Assembly (NCBI RefSeq): GCF_029813785.1
Contig: NZ_JARVKY010000030.1
Span: 1-64,000, forward strand
Source: Streptomyces sp. DH41
GTDB lineage: Bacteria; Actinomycetota; Actinomycetes; Streptomycetales; Streptomycetaceae
Direction of reading: 5' to 3'
Length of the DNA: 64,000 bases
Shown: in pieces, positions 16,880-26,852 of the stretch
How the letters are laid out: each line of letters opens with the position of its first letter
How positions within the stretch are numbered: the first letter of the stretch is position 1
Translations under genes and position numbers: made by a program
The notes under the pieces: model-generated
What the model was told of the DNA's origin: nothing
What the model saw: only the letters and a program-made list of their open reading frames with translations
The model's database searches: none

Positions 16880-16897
16880 TGTCGAAGCGCTTCGACA
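16880..16897. promoter_or_regulatory. LacI-type operator O4, extended 18-bp palindrome
   Basis: TGTCGAAGCGCTTCGACA is a perfect 18-bp palindrome containing the same 14-mer as O1 and O2. It lies 105 bp upstream of the regulator start, 87 bp centre to centre from the degenerate site O3, a spacing that would allow looping. Confidence 0.8.
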
Positions 16898-17040
16898 CCT
16901 TTCTTCGGCCTCTGTCCGCTCTCTGTCCGTCCTCCGTCCGCCCGTTGTCCTTCCCGCCGTCATCGGCCGAACGGACGCACGAAGGGTGGTGGGACCGCCC
17001 GGGATCGGGTAAATACGATCGGGTAGCACCGACTAGTAAC

Positions 17041-17092
17041 GTACGTCCGCATGTTCGCCCATGACCAATCCCGGCGATCTTCGCGGACGTAC
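17041..17092. repeat. 10-bp inverted repeat upstream of acyl-CoA dehydrogenase
   Basis: GTACGTCCGC (17041-17050) and GCGGACGTAC (17083-17092) are exact reverse complements separated by 32 bp, ending 35 bp before the start codon. This could be an operator pair for a regulator of fatty-acid genes or an RNA structure in the leader. Confidence 0.5.
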
Positions 17093-17127
17093 TTCCCCCG
17101 ATGCCGATTCGCGGCGAGGTGAGCCTC

Positions 17128-19092
17128 ATGTCCGCACCAACCACCCCCTCCTCCCGATCCACCGTCACCGAACGTGAGGCCCGTGAGGTCGCGGAGGCGG
17201 CCCGGGAGCAGGACTGGCGCAAGCCCAGCTTCGCCAAGGAGCTGTTCCTCGGCCGTTTCCGCCTCGACCTCCTCCACCCCCATCCGCTCCCCGCCGACGA
17301 GGACGTCCAGCGCGGCGAGGAGTTCCTCGCCAAGCTGCGCGACTTCTGCGAGACGAAGATCGACGGCGCCGTGATCGAGCGTGACGCGCGGATCCCGGAC
17401 GACGTGATCACCGGGCTGAAGGAGCTGGGCGCCTTCGGCATGAAGATCGACACCAAGTACGGCGGCCTCGGCCTCACCCAGGTCTACTACAACAAGGCCC
17501 TCGCCCTGGTCGGATCCGCGAATCCCGCGATCGGCGCGCTGCTCTCCGCCCACCAGTCGATCGGCGTGCCGCAGCCGCTGAAGATGTTCGGCACCGAGGA
17601 GCAGAAGGACACGTTCCTGCCGCGCTGTGCCCGCACCGACATCTCGGCGTTCCTGCTGACCGAGCCGGACGTCGGCTCGGACCCGGCGCGCCTGGCGACC
17701 ACCGCCGTCCGCGACGGCGACGACTACGTCCTCGACGGCGTGAAACTGTGGACGACCAACGGCGTGGTCGCCGACCTGCTCGTCGTCATGGCCCGCGTCC
17801 CGAAGCCGGAGGGTCACAAGGGCGGCGAGGGCGGCAAGGGAGGAATCACCGCCTTCGTCGTGGAGGCCGCCTCCGAAGGCATCACGGTCGAGAACCGCAA
17901 CGCCTTCATGGGCCTGCGCGGCCTGGAGAACGGCGTCACCCGCTTCCACCGTGTCCGGGTCCCGGCCGCCAACCGCATCGGCTCCGAGGGCGCCGGCCTC
18001 AAGATCGCCCTGACCACCCTCAACACCGGACGCCTCTCGCTCCCCGCCATGTGCGTGGGTGCCGGCAAGTGGTGCCTGAAGATCGCCCGCGAGTGGTCGT
18101 CGGTGCGCGAGCAGTGGGGCAGGCCGGTCGCGCTGCACGAGGCGGTCGGCTCGAAGATCTCGTTCATCGCGGCGACGACCTTCGCGCTGGAGGCGGTCCT
18201 CGACCTCTCCTCCCAGATGGCCGACGAGGACCGCAACGACATCCGCATCGAGGCGGCCCTCGCCAAGCTCTACGGTTCCGAGATGGCCTGCCTGATGGCC
18301 GACGAGCTGGTCCAGATCCGCGGCGGCCGGGGCTTCGAGACCGCGGCCTCCCTCGAAGCCCGCGGCGAGCGCGCGGTCCCCGCCGAGCAGATCCTGCGCG
18401 ACCTGCGCATCAACCGGATCTTCGAGGGCTCCACGGAGATCATGCACCTGCTGATCGCCCGCGAGGCCGTCGACGCCCACCTCTCGGTCGCGGGCGACCT
18501 GATCGACCCCGACGCGACCCTGTCGGACAAGGCGCGGGCGGGCGCGCAGGCGGGCGTCTTCTACGCCAAGTGGCTGCCGAAACTCGTCGCCGGACCGGGA
18601 CAGCTCCCGCGCTCCTACGCCGACTTCCACCCGTCCGGTCACCGCGACCTGTCCGGACACCTGCGCTACGTCGAACGCACCGCCCGCAAGCTCGCCCGCT
18701 CCACCTTCTACGCCATGTCGCGCTGGCAGGGCCGGATGGAGACCAAGCAGGGCTTCCTGGGACGGATCGTCGACATCGGCGCGGAGCTGTTCGCGATGAG
18801 CGCCGCCTGCGTCCGCGCGGAGCACCTGCGCGCCGGGGGCGACCACGGCCGCGAGGCCTACCAGCTCGCCGACGCCTTCTGCCGCCAGGCCCGCATTCGC
18901 GTCGAGGAACTCTTCGGCCGCCTGTGGACCAACACCGACGACGTCGACCGCAAGGTCGTCAAGGGCGTGCTGGGCGGCGCGTACGAGTGGCTGGAGCAGG
19001 GCGTCGTCGACCCGTCGGGCGACGGCCCGTGGATCGCGGACGCCGCCCCGGGCGAGTCCCGGCGGGAGAACGTCCACCGTCCCATCAGGTAG
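17128..19092 (+). CDS. Acyl-CoA dehydrogenase, VLCAD/ACAD9-like
   Basis: FAD-dependent acyl-CoA dehydrogenase (654 aa), catalysing the first oxidation of fatty acyl-CoA beta-oxidation. The length, with a ~200-residue extra C-terminal helical domain, matches the very-long-chain group rather than the ~380-aa short forms. FAD/substrate motifs are FLLTEPDVGSDPARL and KLWTTNG, and the catalytic base region reads INRIFEGSTEI with the expected Glu. The ATG at 17128 is chosen because GAGGTGA lies 5-6 bp upstream; another ATG at 17101 has no such site. Stands alone, divergent from the LacI-type gene. Confidence 0.88.
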   Translation: MSAPTTPSSRSTVTEREAREVAEAAREQDWRKPSFAKELFLGRFRLDLLHPHPLPADEDVQRGEEFLAKLRDFCETKIDGAVIERDARIPDDVITGLKELGAFGMKIDTKYGGLGLTQVYYNKALALVGSANPAIGALLSAHQSIGVPQPLKMFGTEEQKDTFLPRCARTDISAFLLTEPDVGSDPARLATTAVRDGDDYVLDGVKLWTTNGVVADLLVVMARVPKPEGHKGGEGGKGGITAFVVEAASEGITVENRNAFMGLRGLENGVTRFHRVRVPAANRIGSEGAGLKIALTTLNTGRLSLPAMCVGAGKWCLKIAREWSSVREQWGRPVALHEAVGSKISFIAATTFALEAVLDLSSQMADEDRNDIRIEAALAKLYGSEMACLMADELVQIRGGRGFETAASLEARGERAVPAEQILRDLRINRIFEGSTEIMHLLIAREAVDAHLSVAGDLIDPDATLSDKARAGAQAGVFYAKWLPKLVAGPGQLPRSYADFHPSGHRDLSGHLRYVERTARKLARSTFYAMSRWQGRMETKQGFLGRIVDIGAELFAMSAACVRAEHLRAGGDHGREAYQLADAFCRQARIRVEELFGRLWTNTDDVDRKVVKGVLGGAYEWLEQGVVDPSGDGPWIADAAPGESRRENVHRPIR

Positions 19093-19149
19093 GACGGGCC
19101 TACGCCAGGTCTCCGCCGGGACGATCCGGCCGCCCGGGCGGGGTGGGAC

Positions 19150-19178
19150 GCCCGGGGCGGCCGCGCCCCGCCCCGGGC
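19150..19178 (+). terminator. GC-rich hairpin after acyl-CoA dehydrogenase
   Basis: GCCCGGGGCGG and CCGCCCCGGGC form a perfect 11-bp stem with a 7-nt loop between the acyl-CoA dehydrogenase stop and dxr. No U-tract follows, as is common for Streptomyces terminators. Confidence 0.65.
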
Positions 19179-19242
19179 CCCGCGACACCCGTGCGAGGGA
19201 CGCGCTGTCCTCCCGGAGGGCGGTTGCGGCAACAATGGGGGG

Positions 19243-20499
19243 ATGAGCGACAGTCCAGCCCCACTCGCGGACCCCCACCTCGTCTACGACCCGGTGGCGG
19301 GCGACGGCCCGAAGGACGTGGTGATCCTCGGGTCCACCGGGTCGATCGGGACCCAGGCCATCGACCTCGTGCTGCGCAACCCGGACCGCTTCCGGGTCAC
19401 CGCCCTGTCCGCCAACGGCGGCCGGGTCGCCCTCCTCGCCGAGCAGGCGTACCGGCTGAAGGCGCGGACCGTCGCCGTGGCCCGCGAGGACGTCGTCCCC
19501 GCGCTGCGGGAGGCGCTGAGCGACCAGTACGGCAGTGGGGAGCCGCTCCCCGAGATCCTCGCCGGACCCGACGCGGCCACCCAGGTCGCCGCCTCCGACT
19601 GCCACACCGTCCTCAACGGCATCACCGGCTCCATCGGCCTCGCCCCGACCCTGGCCGCCCTGGAGGCGGGCCGCACCCTCGCGCTGGCCAACAAGGAATC
19701 GCTCATCGTCGGCGGCCCGCTGGTCAAGGCCCTCGCCAAGCCGGGGCAGATCATCCCGGTCGACTCCGAGCACGCCGCGCTCTTCCAGGCGCTGGCCGCC
19801 GGCACCCGCGCCGACGTGCGCAAGCTGGTCGTCACCGCGTCCGGCGGCCCGTTCCGGGGGCGTACGAAGGAGCAGCTGGCGGGCGTCACCGTCGAGGACG
19901 CCCTCGCCCACCCCACCTGGGCCATGGGCCCGGTGATCACGATCAACTCCGCGACCCTCGTCAACAAGGGCCTGGAGGTGATCGAGGCCCACCTGCTCTA
20001 CGACATTCCCTTCGACCGCATCGAGGTGGTCGTGCACCCGCAGTCGTACGTCCACTCGATGGTCGAGTTCACGGACGGATCGACACTGGCCCAGGCGACG
20101 CCCCCCGACATGGGCGGGCCCATCGCCATCGGCCTCGGCTGGCCCGAACGCGTCCCCGGCGCCGCCCCCACCTTCGACTGGAGCAAGGCCTCGACCTGGG
20201 AGTTCTTCCCGCTCGACAACGAGGCCTTCCCCTCGGTGAACCTGGCCCGGCACGTCGGGGAGCTCGCGGGCACGGCCCCGGCGGTGTTCAATGCCGCCAA
20301 CGAGGAGTGCGTCGAGGCGTTCCGCTCCGGCACGCTGCCGTATCTCGGGATCATGGAGACCGTCACGCGGGTGGTCGAGGAACACGGCACCCCCCGTACG
20401 GGAACCTCGCTCACCGTCGCGGACGTCCTCGAAGCGGAAGCCTGGGCACGCGCCCGGGCCCGGGAACTGGCGGCACAGACGGCGGAGGCCCGTGCATGA
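19243..20499 (+). CDS. dxr: 1-deoxy-D-xylulose 5-phosphate reductoisomerase
   Basis: Converts DXP to 2-C-methyl-D-erythritol 4-phosphate with NADPH, the first committed step of the MEP isoprenoid pathway (cytoplasm; 418 aa). The Rossmann motif ILGSTGSIGTQ is at the N-terminus. Active-site motifs are LANKESLIVGG, DSEHAALFQAL, SGGPFRGR and NSATLVNKGLEVIEAH. It overlaps rseP by 4 bp (ATGA) and lies two genes before ispG, the cluster order also known from mycobacteria. Confidence 0.97.
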   Translation: MSDSPAPLADPHLVYDPVAGDGPKDVVILGSTGSIGTQAIDLVLRNPDRFRVTALSANGGRVALLAEQAYRLKARTVAVAREDVVPALREALSDQYGSGEPLPEILAGPDAATQVAASDCHTVLNGITGSIGLAPTLAALEAGRTLALANKESLIVGGPLVKALAKPGQIIPVDSEHAALFQALAAGTRADVRKLVVTASGGPFRGRTKEQLAGVTVEDALAHPTWAMGPVITINSATLVNKGLEVIEAHLLYDIPFDRIEVVVHPQSYVHSMVEFTDGSTLAQATPPDMGGPIAIGLGWPERVPGAAPTFDWSKASTWEFFPLDNEAFPSVNLARHVGELAGTAPAVFNAANEECVEAFRSGTLPYLGIMETVTRVVEEHGTPRTGTSLTVADVLEAEAWARARARELAAQTAEARA

Positions 20500-21800
20500 C
20501 GACCCTGATGTTCATCCTCGGCATAGTCCTCTTCGCGGTCGGCCTGCTGTTCTCGATCGCCTGGCACGAGCTGGGGCACCTGTCCACCGCCAAGATGTTC
20601 GGCATCCGTGTGCCGCAGTACATGGTCGGCTTCGGACCGACGATCTTCTCGCGGAAGAAGGGCGAGACCGAGTACGGGGTCAAGGCCATCCCGTTCGGCG
20701 GTTACATCCGCATGATCGGCATGTTCCCGCCCGGCGCCGACGGCCGGCTGGAGGCCCGCTCCACCTCGCCCTGGCGCGGCATGATCGAGGACGCCCGCTC
20801 GGCCGCCTTCGAGGAACTGCAGCCGGGTGACGAGAAGCGCCTGTTCTACACGCGCAAGCCCTGGAAACGGGTCATCGTGATGTTCGCGGGCCCGTTCATG
20901 AACCTCATCCTCGCGGTGGTGCTGTTCCTCACCGTCCTCATGGGCTTCGGCATCTCGCAGCAGACCACCACCGTGAGTTCCGTCTCCCAGTGCGTCATCT
21001 CGCAGACCGAGAACCGCGACGACTGCACCAAGTCCGACCCGGCCTCCCCGGCCGCGGCGGCCGGCCTCAGGGCGGGCGACAAGATCGTCGCCTTCGACGG
21101 CGTACGGACCGACGAATGGGACCGGCTGTCCGACACGATCCGCGCCAACCCCGGCGAGCGGGTGGCGGTCGTCGTCGAGCGCGGAGGCAAGGAGGTCACC
21201 CTCCACGCGACCATCGCCACGAACCAGGTCGCGAAGAAGGACGGCAACGGACAGATCGTCGAGGGTGAGTACGTCACCGCGGGCTTCCTCGGCTTCAGCG
21301 CCGCCACCGGCGTGGTGAAACAGGACTTCGGCCAGTCCGTGACCTGGATGGGCGACCGGATCGGCGACGCCGTCGACTCCCTCGCCGCCCTGCCCGCCAA
21401 GATCCCGGCCCTGTGGGACGCGGCCTTCGGCGACGGACCCCGCGAGGCGGACTCCCCGATGGGCGTCGTCGGCGCCGCCCGCGTCGGCGGCGAGATCGCC
21501 ACCCTGGACATCCCGGCCACCCAGCAGCTGGCCATGTTCGTCATGCTGGTGGCGGGCTTCAACCTCTCCCTGTTCCTCTTCAACATGCTCCCGCTGCTGC
21601 CGCTCGACGGCGGTCACATCGCGGGCGCGCTGTGGGAGTCGCTGCGCCGGAACGCGGCGAAGGTACTGCGCCGCCCGGACCCGGGCCCGTTCGACGTGGC
21701 GAAGCTGATGCCGGTGGCCTATGTGGTGGCGGGCATCTTCGTCTGCTTCACGCTGCTGGTCCTGGTCGCGGATGTCGTCAATCCGGTACGCATCAGCTGA
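20496..21800 (+). CDS. rseP: RIP site-2 zinc metalloprotease, RseP/Rip1 family
   Basis: Membrane-embedded intramembrane protease (434 aa) that cleaves transmembrane anti-sigma factors and similar substrates. The zinc-binding HELGH is in the first membrane helix (about residues 25-29). A PDZ domain occupies roughly 170-260 (AAGLRAGDKIVAFDG), and the second active-site segment is FNMLPLLPLDGGHIAG. Four membrane segments are visible. It shares a 4-bp overlap with dxr, so levels of the two are coupled, although their functions are unrelated. In mycobacteria the equivalent gene Rip1 lies in the same position. Confidence 0.95.
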   Translation: MTTLMFILGIVLFAVGLLFSIAWHELGHLSTAKMFGIRVPQYMVGFGPTIFSRKKGETEYGVKAIPFGGYIRMIGMFPPGADGRLEARSTSPWRGMIEDARSAAFEELQPGDEKRLFYTRKPWKRVIVMFAGPFMNLILAVVLFLTVLMGFGISQQTTTVSSVSQCVISQTENRDDCTKSDPASPAAAAGLRAGDKIVAFDGVRTDEWDRLSDTIRANPGERVAVVVERGGKEVTLHATIATNQVAKKDGNGQIVEGEYVTAGFLGFSAATGVVKQDFGQSVTWMGDRIGDAVDSLAALPAKIPALWDAAFGDGPREADSPMGVVGAARVGGEIATLDIPATQQLAMFVMLVAGFNLSLFLFNMLPLLPLDGGHIAGALWESLRRNAAKVLRRPDPGPFDVAKLMPVAYVVAGIFVCFTLLVLVADVVNPVRIS

Positions 21801-21828
21801 TATCCGGACGATCCAAATGATCCGATGA

Positions 21829-21869
21829 GAAGCCCGATCCGGAGAGCATGTCCCTCCGGGCCGGGCTTC
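21829..21869 (+). terminator. Hairpin terminator after rseP
   Basis: A 16-bp stem with two mismatches (arm 21829-21844, GAAGCCCGATCCGGAG; arm 21854-21869) closes a 9-nt loop, 28 bp after the rseP stop. It separates the dxr-rseP unit from ispG. Confidence 0.75.
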
Positions 21870-22017
21870 ACGCCGGTCACTCGGCATATGAACGCCAAAG
21901 GGTGCATCTCCCGCGCACCGTGTGCCCGGCGTTCACGTCGGTGCCGTAATCTCGAAGTCCGGAGCCCGCCGCTGAACGGGACCGGACCTTGATCCACGAC
22001 TTGGGGTTGCACAGCAG

Positions 22018-23175
<1,158 letters not shown>

Positions 23176-23233
23176 CCCGGCGGGCTGAACGGCGCGCTGA
23201 CCAGCAGGCCGAACGGCGGGCTGAACTGACCCT

Positions 23234-23270
23234 CATATGCCGCGTCGCCCTGGGGGCGGCACGGCATATG
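23234..23270 (+). terminator. Hairpin between ispG and GNAT gene
   Basis: CATATGCCG (23234-23242) pairs with CGGCATATG (23262-23270), and the inner CGCCC/GGGCG extends the stem around a short loop. It lies after a run of short direct repeats based on CGGCGGGCTGAAC and may terminate ispG or attenuate the next gene. Confidence 0.6.
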
Positions 23271-23322
23271 CACGACAGGTACAGTGCGGAGACCAGCAGA
23301 TCTCAGGGTGAGGCCCCCGCAC

Positions 23323-24171
23323 GTGTTGACGCAGACCACCTCCCGCGTGCTCGAACCGAGCGACCTGGACGCCGCGCTCGCCGTCCTCGACCGCGAGCCG
23401 GTCGCGAACGCCTTCGTGGCCGCCCGGGTGCAGATCGCCGGCCTCGACCCGTGGCGGCTCGGCGGCGAGATGTGGGGCTGGTACGAGCACGGCATGCTGA
23501 CCTCCCTGTGCTACGCGGGCGCCAACCTCGTCCCCATCTGCGCCACCCCGCGCGCCGTCCGTGCCTTCGCCGACCGCGCCCGGCGGGCCGGCCGCCGCTG
23601 CTCCTCGATCGTCGGCCCCGCCGACACGACCGCCCAGCTGTGGCGGCTCCTCGAACCGGGCTGGGGCCCGGCCCGAGAGGTCCGCGCCCGACAGCCCCTC
23701 ATGGTCACCGACCGCGTGCCCGCCGACATCACCCCGGACCCCTACGTCCGCCGCGTCCGCAAGGACGAGATGGAGCGGATCATGCCGGCCTGCGTGGCGA
23801 TGTTCACCGAGGAGGTCGGCATCTCCCCGATGGCCGGCGACGGCGGCCTGCTCTACCAGGCCCGGGTCGCCGAACTCGTCGGCTCCGGCCGCTCCTTCGC
23901 CCGCTTCGACACCGACGGCAGGGTCGTCTTCAAGGCCGAGGTCGGCGCCGCCACCGACCGCGCCTGCCAGATCCAGGGCGTCTGGGTGGCCCCCGAGTAC
24001 CGGGGCAAGGGCCTGGCGGCACCGGGCATGGCGGCGGTCCTGCGCTACGCGCTGGCGGACATCGCCCCGGTGGCCAGCCTGTACGTCAACGACTTCAACA
24101 CGGCCGCACGGCGGTCGTACCACCGGGTGGGCTTCCAAGAGGTGGGCGCCTTCATGAGCGTGCTCTTCTGA
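23323..24171 (+). CDS. GNAT acetyltransferase with N-terminal DUF4081-like domain
   Basis: Two-part protein of 282 aa. The first ~110 residues (LDREPVANAFVAARVQIAGL) match the DUF4081-type domain that often precedes an acetyltransferase. The second half is a GNAT fold with the acetyl-CoA loop IQGVWVAPEYRGKGLAAPGMAAVLRY. The GTG start at 23323 is preceded by AGGGTGAGG. The same neighbour follows ispG in mycobacteria, so it is part of a conserved cluster, but the acceptor is unknown. Confidence 0.85.
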   Translation: MLTQTTSRVLEPSDLDAALAVLDREPVANAFVAARVQIAGLDPWRLGGEMWGWYEHGMLTSLCYAGANLVPICATPRAVRAFADRARRAGRRCSSIVGPADTTAQLWRLLEPGWGPAREVRARQPLMVTDRVPADITPDPYVRRVRKDEMERIMPACVAMFTEEVGISPMAGDGGLLYQARVAELVGSGRSFARFDTDGRVVFKAEVGAATDRACQIQGVWVAPEYRGKGLAAPGMAAVLRYALADIAPVASLYVNDFNTAARRSYHRVGFQEVGAFMSVLF

Positions 24172-24257
24172 CAGGGCATGCTCCTGCGAAGGACGCGACC
24201 AGCCGCCCACGACCGGCCGCCCACGACCGGCACCCGGAGACCGGCATCCGGAGACCG

Positions 24258-24317
24258 CCACCCAGCGACCCGCCACCCAGCGACCCGCCACCCAGCGACC
24301 CGGCACCCAGCGACCCG
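24258..24317. repeat. 15-bp tandem repeat, four copies, intergenic
   Basis: Four consecutive units of CCACCCAGCGACCCG (the last begins GC) between the two acetyltransferase genes, flanked by degenerate GACCGGCACCCGGA units. Not CRISPR-like because there are no spacers. A likely slippage-generated minisatellite. Confidence 0.9.
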
Positions 24318-24390
24318 GCAGCCGGAAACCGGCACCCGGACGACAACCCGTACACCCGGCCCCGGCCGGCGAAGCGCTAGGCTCCCGCAC

Positions 24391-24942
24391 ATGGACGTCG
24401 TGATCGGCCCACTGGACCTCGCCGCGCATGTGGACGAGGCCCTCGCGGTCCAGGCCGCCGCGTTCGGACTCGGCCCCGACGAGGTGGCCGTCCGCCGCCA
24501 GATCGTCCTGCGCCACATGACCCACCCCGGCGCCAGAGCACTCGGCGCCACCGCCGGAGGCGATCTCGTCGGCTTCGTCTACGGCATGCCCAACGACCGC
24601 GCCCACTGGTGGTCCACCGTCGTCGAGCCCTACCTCCGCGCCCAGGGCAACGACGCCTGGCTCGACGACTCCTTCGTCATCACCGAACTCCACGTCCACC
24701 CGGCCCACCAGAGCCGCGGCGCGGGCCGCTCCCTGATCACCACGATCACCGACAGCGTCCCCGAGCCCCGCTCGATCCTCTCCGCGATCGACACCGAGAG
24801 CCCCGCCCGCGGCCTCTACCGCTCCCTCGGCTACCAGGACCTCGCCCGCCAGGTTCTCTTCCCCAGCGCCCCCAAGCCGTACGCGGTGATGGGCGCCCCG
24901 CTGCCCCTGCGCCGCCCCCGGGACGGGCCCGGCGGAACATAA
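24391..24942 (+). CDS. GNAT-family N-acetyltransferase
   Basis: Acetyltransferase (183 aa) of the GNAT superfamily. The acetyl-CoA binding motif is visible as ITELHVHPAHQSRGAGRSLITTI, followed by SAIDTESPARGLYRSLGYQ, which is typical of the C-terminal beta strand and helix. Acceptor unknown. The ATG start is at 24391; the frame is open further upstream through the repeat array, but no ribosome site is seen there. It is 74 bp upstream of proS. Confidence 0.82.
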   Translation: MDVVIGPLDLAAHVDEALAVQAAAFGLGPDEVAVRRQIVLRHMTHPGARALGATAGGDLVGFVYGMPNDRAHWWSTVVEPYLRAQGNDAWLDDSFVITELHVHPAHQSRGAGRSLITTITDSVPEPRSILSAIDTESPARGLYRSLGYQDLARQVLFPSAPKPYAVMGAPLPLRRPRDGPGGT

Positions 24943-25016
24943 CCGATTTCCGCCGGGCTGGACCACCCGGCTAACCTCCTAGCCACCATCCTTACGTAGC
25001 AGGAGACACGAGAACC

Positions 25017-26720
25017 ATGGCCAACGCACCGGTCCAGCGCATGTCGAAGTTGATGGCGAAGACGCTGCGCGACGACCCGGCGGACGCCGAGGTCCTCAGC
25101 CACAAACTGCTGGTCCGCGCCGGGTACGTGCGCCGTACCGCCGCCGGCCTGTGGAGCTGGCTGCCGCTCGGTAAGAAGGTTCTCGGCAACGTCGAGCGCA
25201 TCGTCCGCGAGGAGATGGACGCCATCGGCGCCCAGGAGGTCCAGCTCCCCGCCCTGCTGCCGCGCGAGCCGTACGAGGCCACCGGCCGCTGGGAGGAGTA
25301 CGGCCCCGAGCTGTTCCGCCTCCAGGACCGCAAGGGCGGCGACTACCTCCTCGGCCCCACCCACGAGGAGATCTTCACCCTGCTGGTGAAGGACCAGGCG
25401 TCCTCCTACAAGGACCTGCCGGTCATCCTCTACCAGATCCAGAACAAGTACCGCGACGAGGCCCGCCCCCGGGCCGGCATCCTGCGCGGCCGCGAGTTCC
25501 TCATGAAGGACTCCTACTCCTTCGACGTCGCCGACGAGGGCCTCGCCGAGTCCTACGCCCTGCACCGCGCCGCCTACCAGCGGATCTTCGAGCGCCTCGG
25601 CCTCGACTACCGCATCTGCGCCGCGACCGCCGGCGCGATGGGCGGCTCCAAGTCGGAGGAGTTCCTCGCCCCGGCCGGGGCCGGCGAGGACACCTTCGCC
25701 GACTGCCCGAACTGCGACTTCGCGGCCAACACCGAGGCGATCACCTACGCCCTCCAGCCCGTCGACGCGGCCGACGCGCCCGCCGCCGAGGACATCCCGA
25801 CCCCCGACACCCCCACCATCGAGACCCTCGCCGCCTCCCTCGGCGTCCCGGCCTCCGCCACCCTGAAGAACCTCCTCGTCAAGGTGGACGGCGAGATCGT
25901 CGCCGTGGGCGTCCCCGGCGACCGCGAGGTCGACATGGACAAGGTCGAGGCCCACTTCGCCCCGGCCGCCGTCGAGCTGGTCACCGCCGAGGACTTCGTG
26001 GGCCGCCCCGACCTGGTCCGCGGCTACGTCGGCCCGCAGGGCCTGGGCGACAAGGTCCAGTACATCGCCGACCCGCGCGTGGCGCCGGGCACGGCGTGGA
26101 TCACGGGCGCCAACAAGGAGCACACGCACGCCAAGAACGTCGTGGCGGGCCGTGACTTCGAGGTCGACGCGTACGTCGACGTCGTCGTGGTCCGGGACGG
26201 CGACCCCTGCCCGAACTGCGGCACCGGTCTCAAGCTGGACCGCGCCATCGAGATCGGCCACATCTTCCAGCTGGGCCGCAAGTACACCGACGCCCTCAAG
26301 CTCGACGTCCTCGGCCAGAACGGCAAGCCGGCCCGCGTCACCATGGGCTCCTACGGCATCGGCGTCTCCCGCGCCGTGGCCGCCCTCGCCGAGCAGCACG
26401 CCGACGACAAGGGCCTCGTCTGGTCCAAGGAGGTCGCCCCGGCCGACGTCCACGTCGTCGCCGCCGGCAAGGCCCTGCAGACCGAGCTGGCCCTCGACGT
26501 CTCCGAGAAGCTGTCCGCCGCCGGTGTCCGTGTCCTGGTGGACGACCGGGCCGGCGTCTCCCCGGGCGTCAAGTTCACGGACGCCGAACTCATCGGCGTA
26601 CCCCAGATCCTGGTCGCCGGGCGCCGCTCCGCCGAAGGCGTGGTCGAGCTGAAGGACCGCCGTACCGGGGAGCGCGAGGAAGTGACGGTCGAGGAGGCCA
26701 TCACCCGCCTGACGGCCTGA
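25017..26720 (+). CDS. proS: Prolyl-tRNA synthetase, bacterial type
   Basis: Class II aminoacyl-tRNA synthetase (567 aa) charging tRNA-Pro. Motif 1 lies around ERIVREEMDAIGAQEVQLP, motif 2 around KYRDEARPRAGILRGREFLMKDSYSF, and motif 3 around GSYGIGVSRAVAAL. A bacterial editing insertion (about 225-385, including ASATLKNLLVKVDGE) hydrolyses mischarged Ala-tRNA. The C-terminal anticodon-binding domain ends in KDRRTGEREEVTVEEA. Convergent with the next gene across a strong terminator. Confidence 0.97.
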   Translation: MANAPVQRMSKLMAKTLRDDPADAEVLSHKLLVRAGYVRRTAAGLWSWLPLGKKVLGNVERIVREEMDAIGAQEVQLPALLPREPYEATGRWEEYGPELFRLQDRKGGDYLLGPTHEEIFTLLVKDQASSYKDLPVILYQIQNKYRDEARPRAGILRGREFLMKDSYSFDVADEGLAESYALHRAAYQRIFERLGLDYRICAATAGAMGGSKSEEFLAPAGAGEDTFADCPNCDFAANTEAITYALQPVDAADAPAAEDIPTPDTPTIETLAASLGVPASATLKNLLVKVDGEIVAVGVPGDREVDMDKVEAHFAPAAVELVTAEDFVGRPDLVRGYVGPQGLGDKVQYIADPRVAPGTAWITGANKEHTHAKNVVAGRDFEVDAYVDVVVVRDGDPCPNCGTGLKLDRAIEIGHIFQLGRKYTDALKLDVLGQNGKPARVTMGSYGIGVSRAVAALAEQHADDKGLVWSKEVAPADVHVVAAGKALQTELALDVSEKLSAAGVRVLVDDRAGVSPGVKFTDAELIGVPQILVAGRRSAEGVVELKDRRTGEREEVTVEEAITRLTA

Positions 26721-26740
26721 CACTCCGACCCCTCTTCGCA

Positions 26741-26779
26741 CCGCGGGGGGCGCCCACGTCCGACGGGCGCCCCCCGCGG
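26741..26779. terminator. Bidirectional terminator, 15-bp perfect stem
   Basis: CCGCGGGGGGCGCCC (26741-26755) and its exact complement (26765-26779) enclose a 9-nt loop between the convergent proS and APH-like genes. Position and symmetry fit a terminator for both directions. Confidence 0.88.
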
Positions 26780-26852
26780 CGTACCCGCACGGCGATCGCG
26801 TCCGCCCGCCCGCGACGGCCCCGACGCCCCCCCGACGTCCTGCGGCGGTCGG

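Larger units (their letters stand above)
16776..17127. promoter_or_regulatory. Control region between lacI-type gene and acyl-CoA dehydrogenase
   Basis: A 352-bp gene-free divergent region. Its left half carries the two LacI-type sites. Its right half carries a direct repeat GATCGGGTA (17003 and 17017, 14 bp apart) and a 10-bp inverted repeat at 17041-17092. These look like the control elements of two unrelated genes placed back to back. Confidence 0.6.

Noticed and set aside
16960..20385. 1141-aa open frame on the minus strand
   Set aside because: It covers the acyl-CoA dehydrogenase and dxr in antisense; no family features and no ribosome site.
24258..24317. CRISPR array
   Set aside because: Repeat units are contiguous with no spacers, and no cas genes are present.
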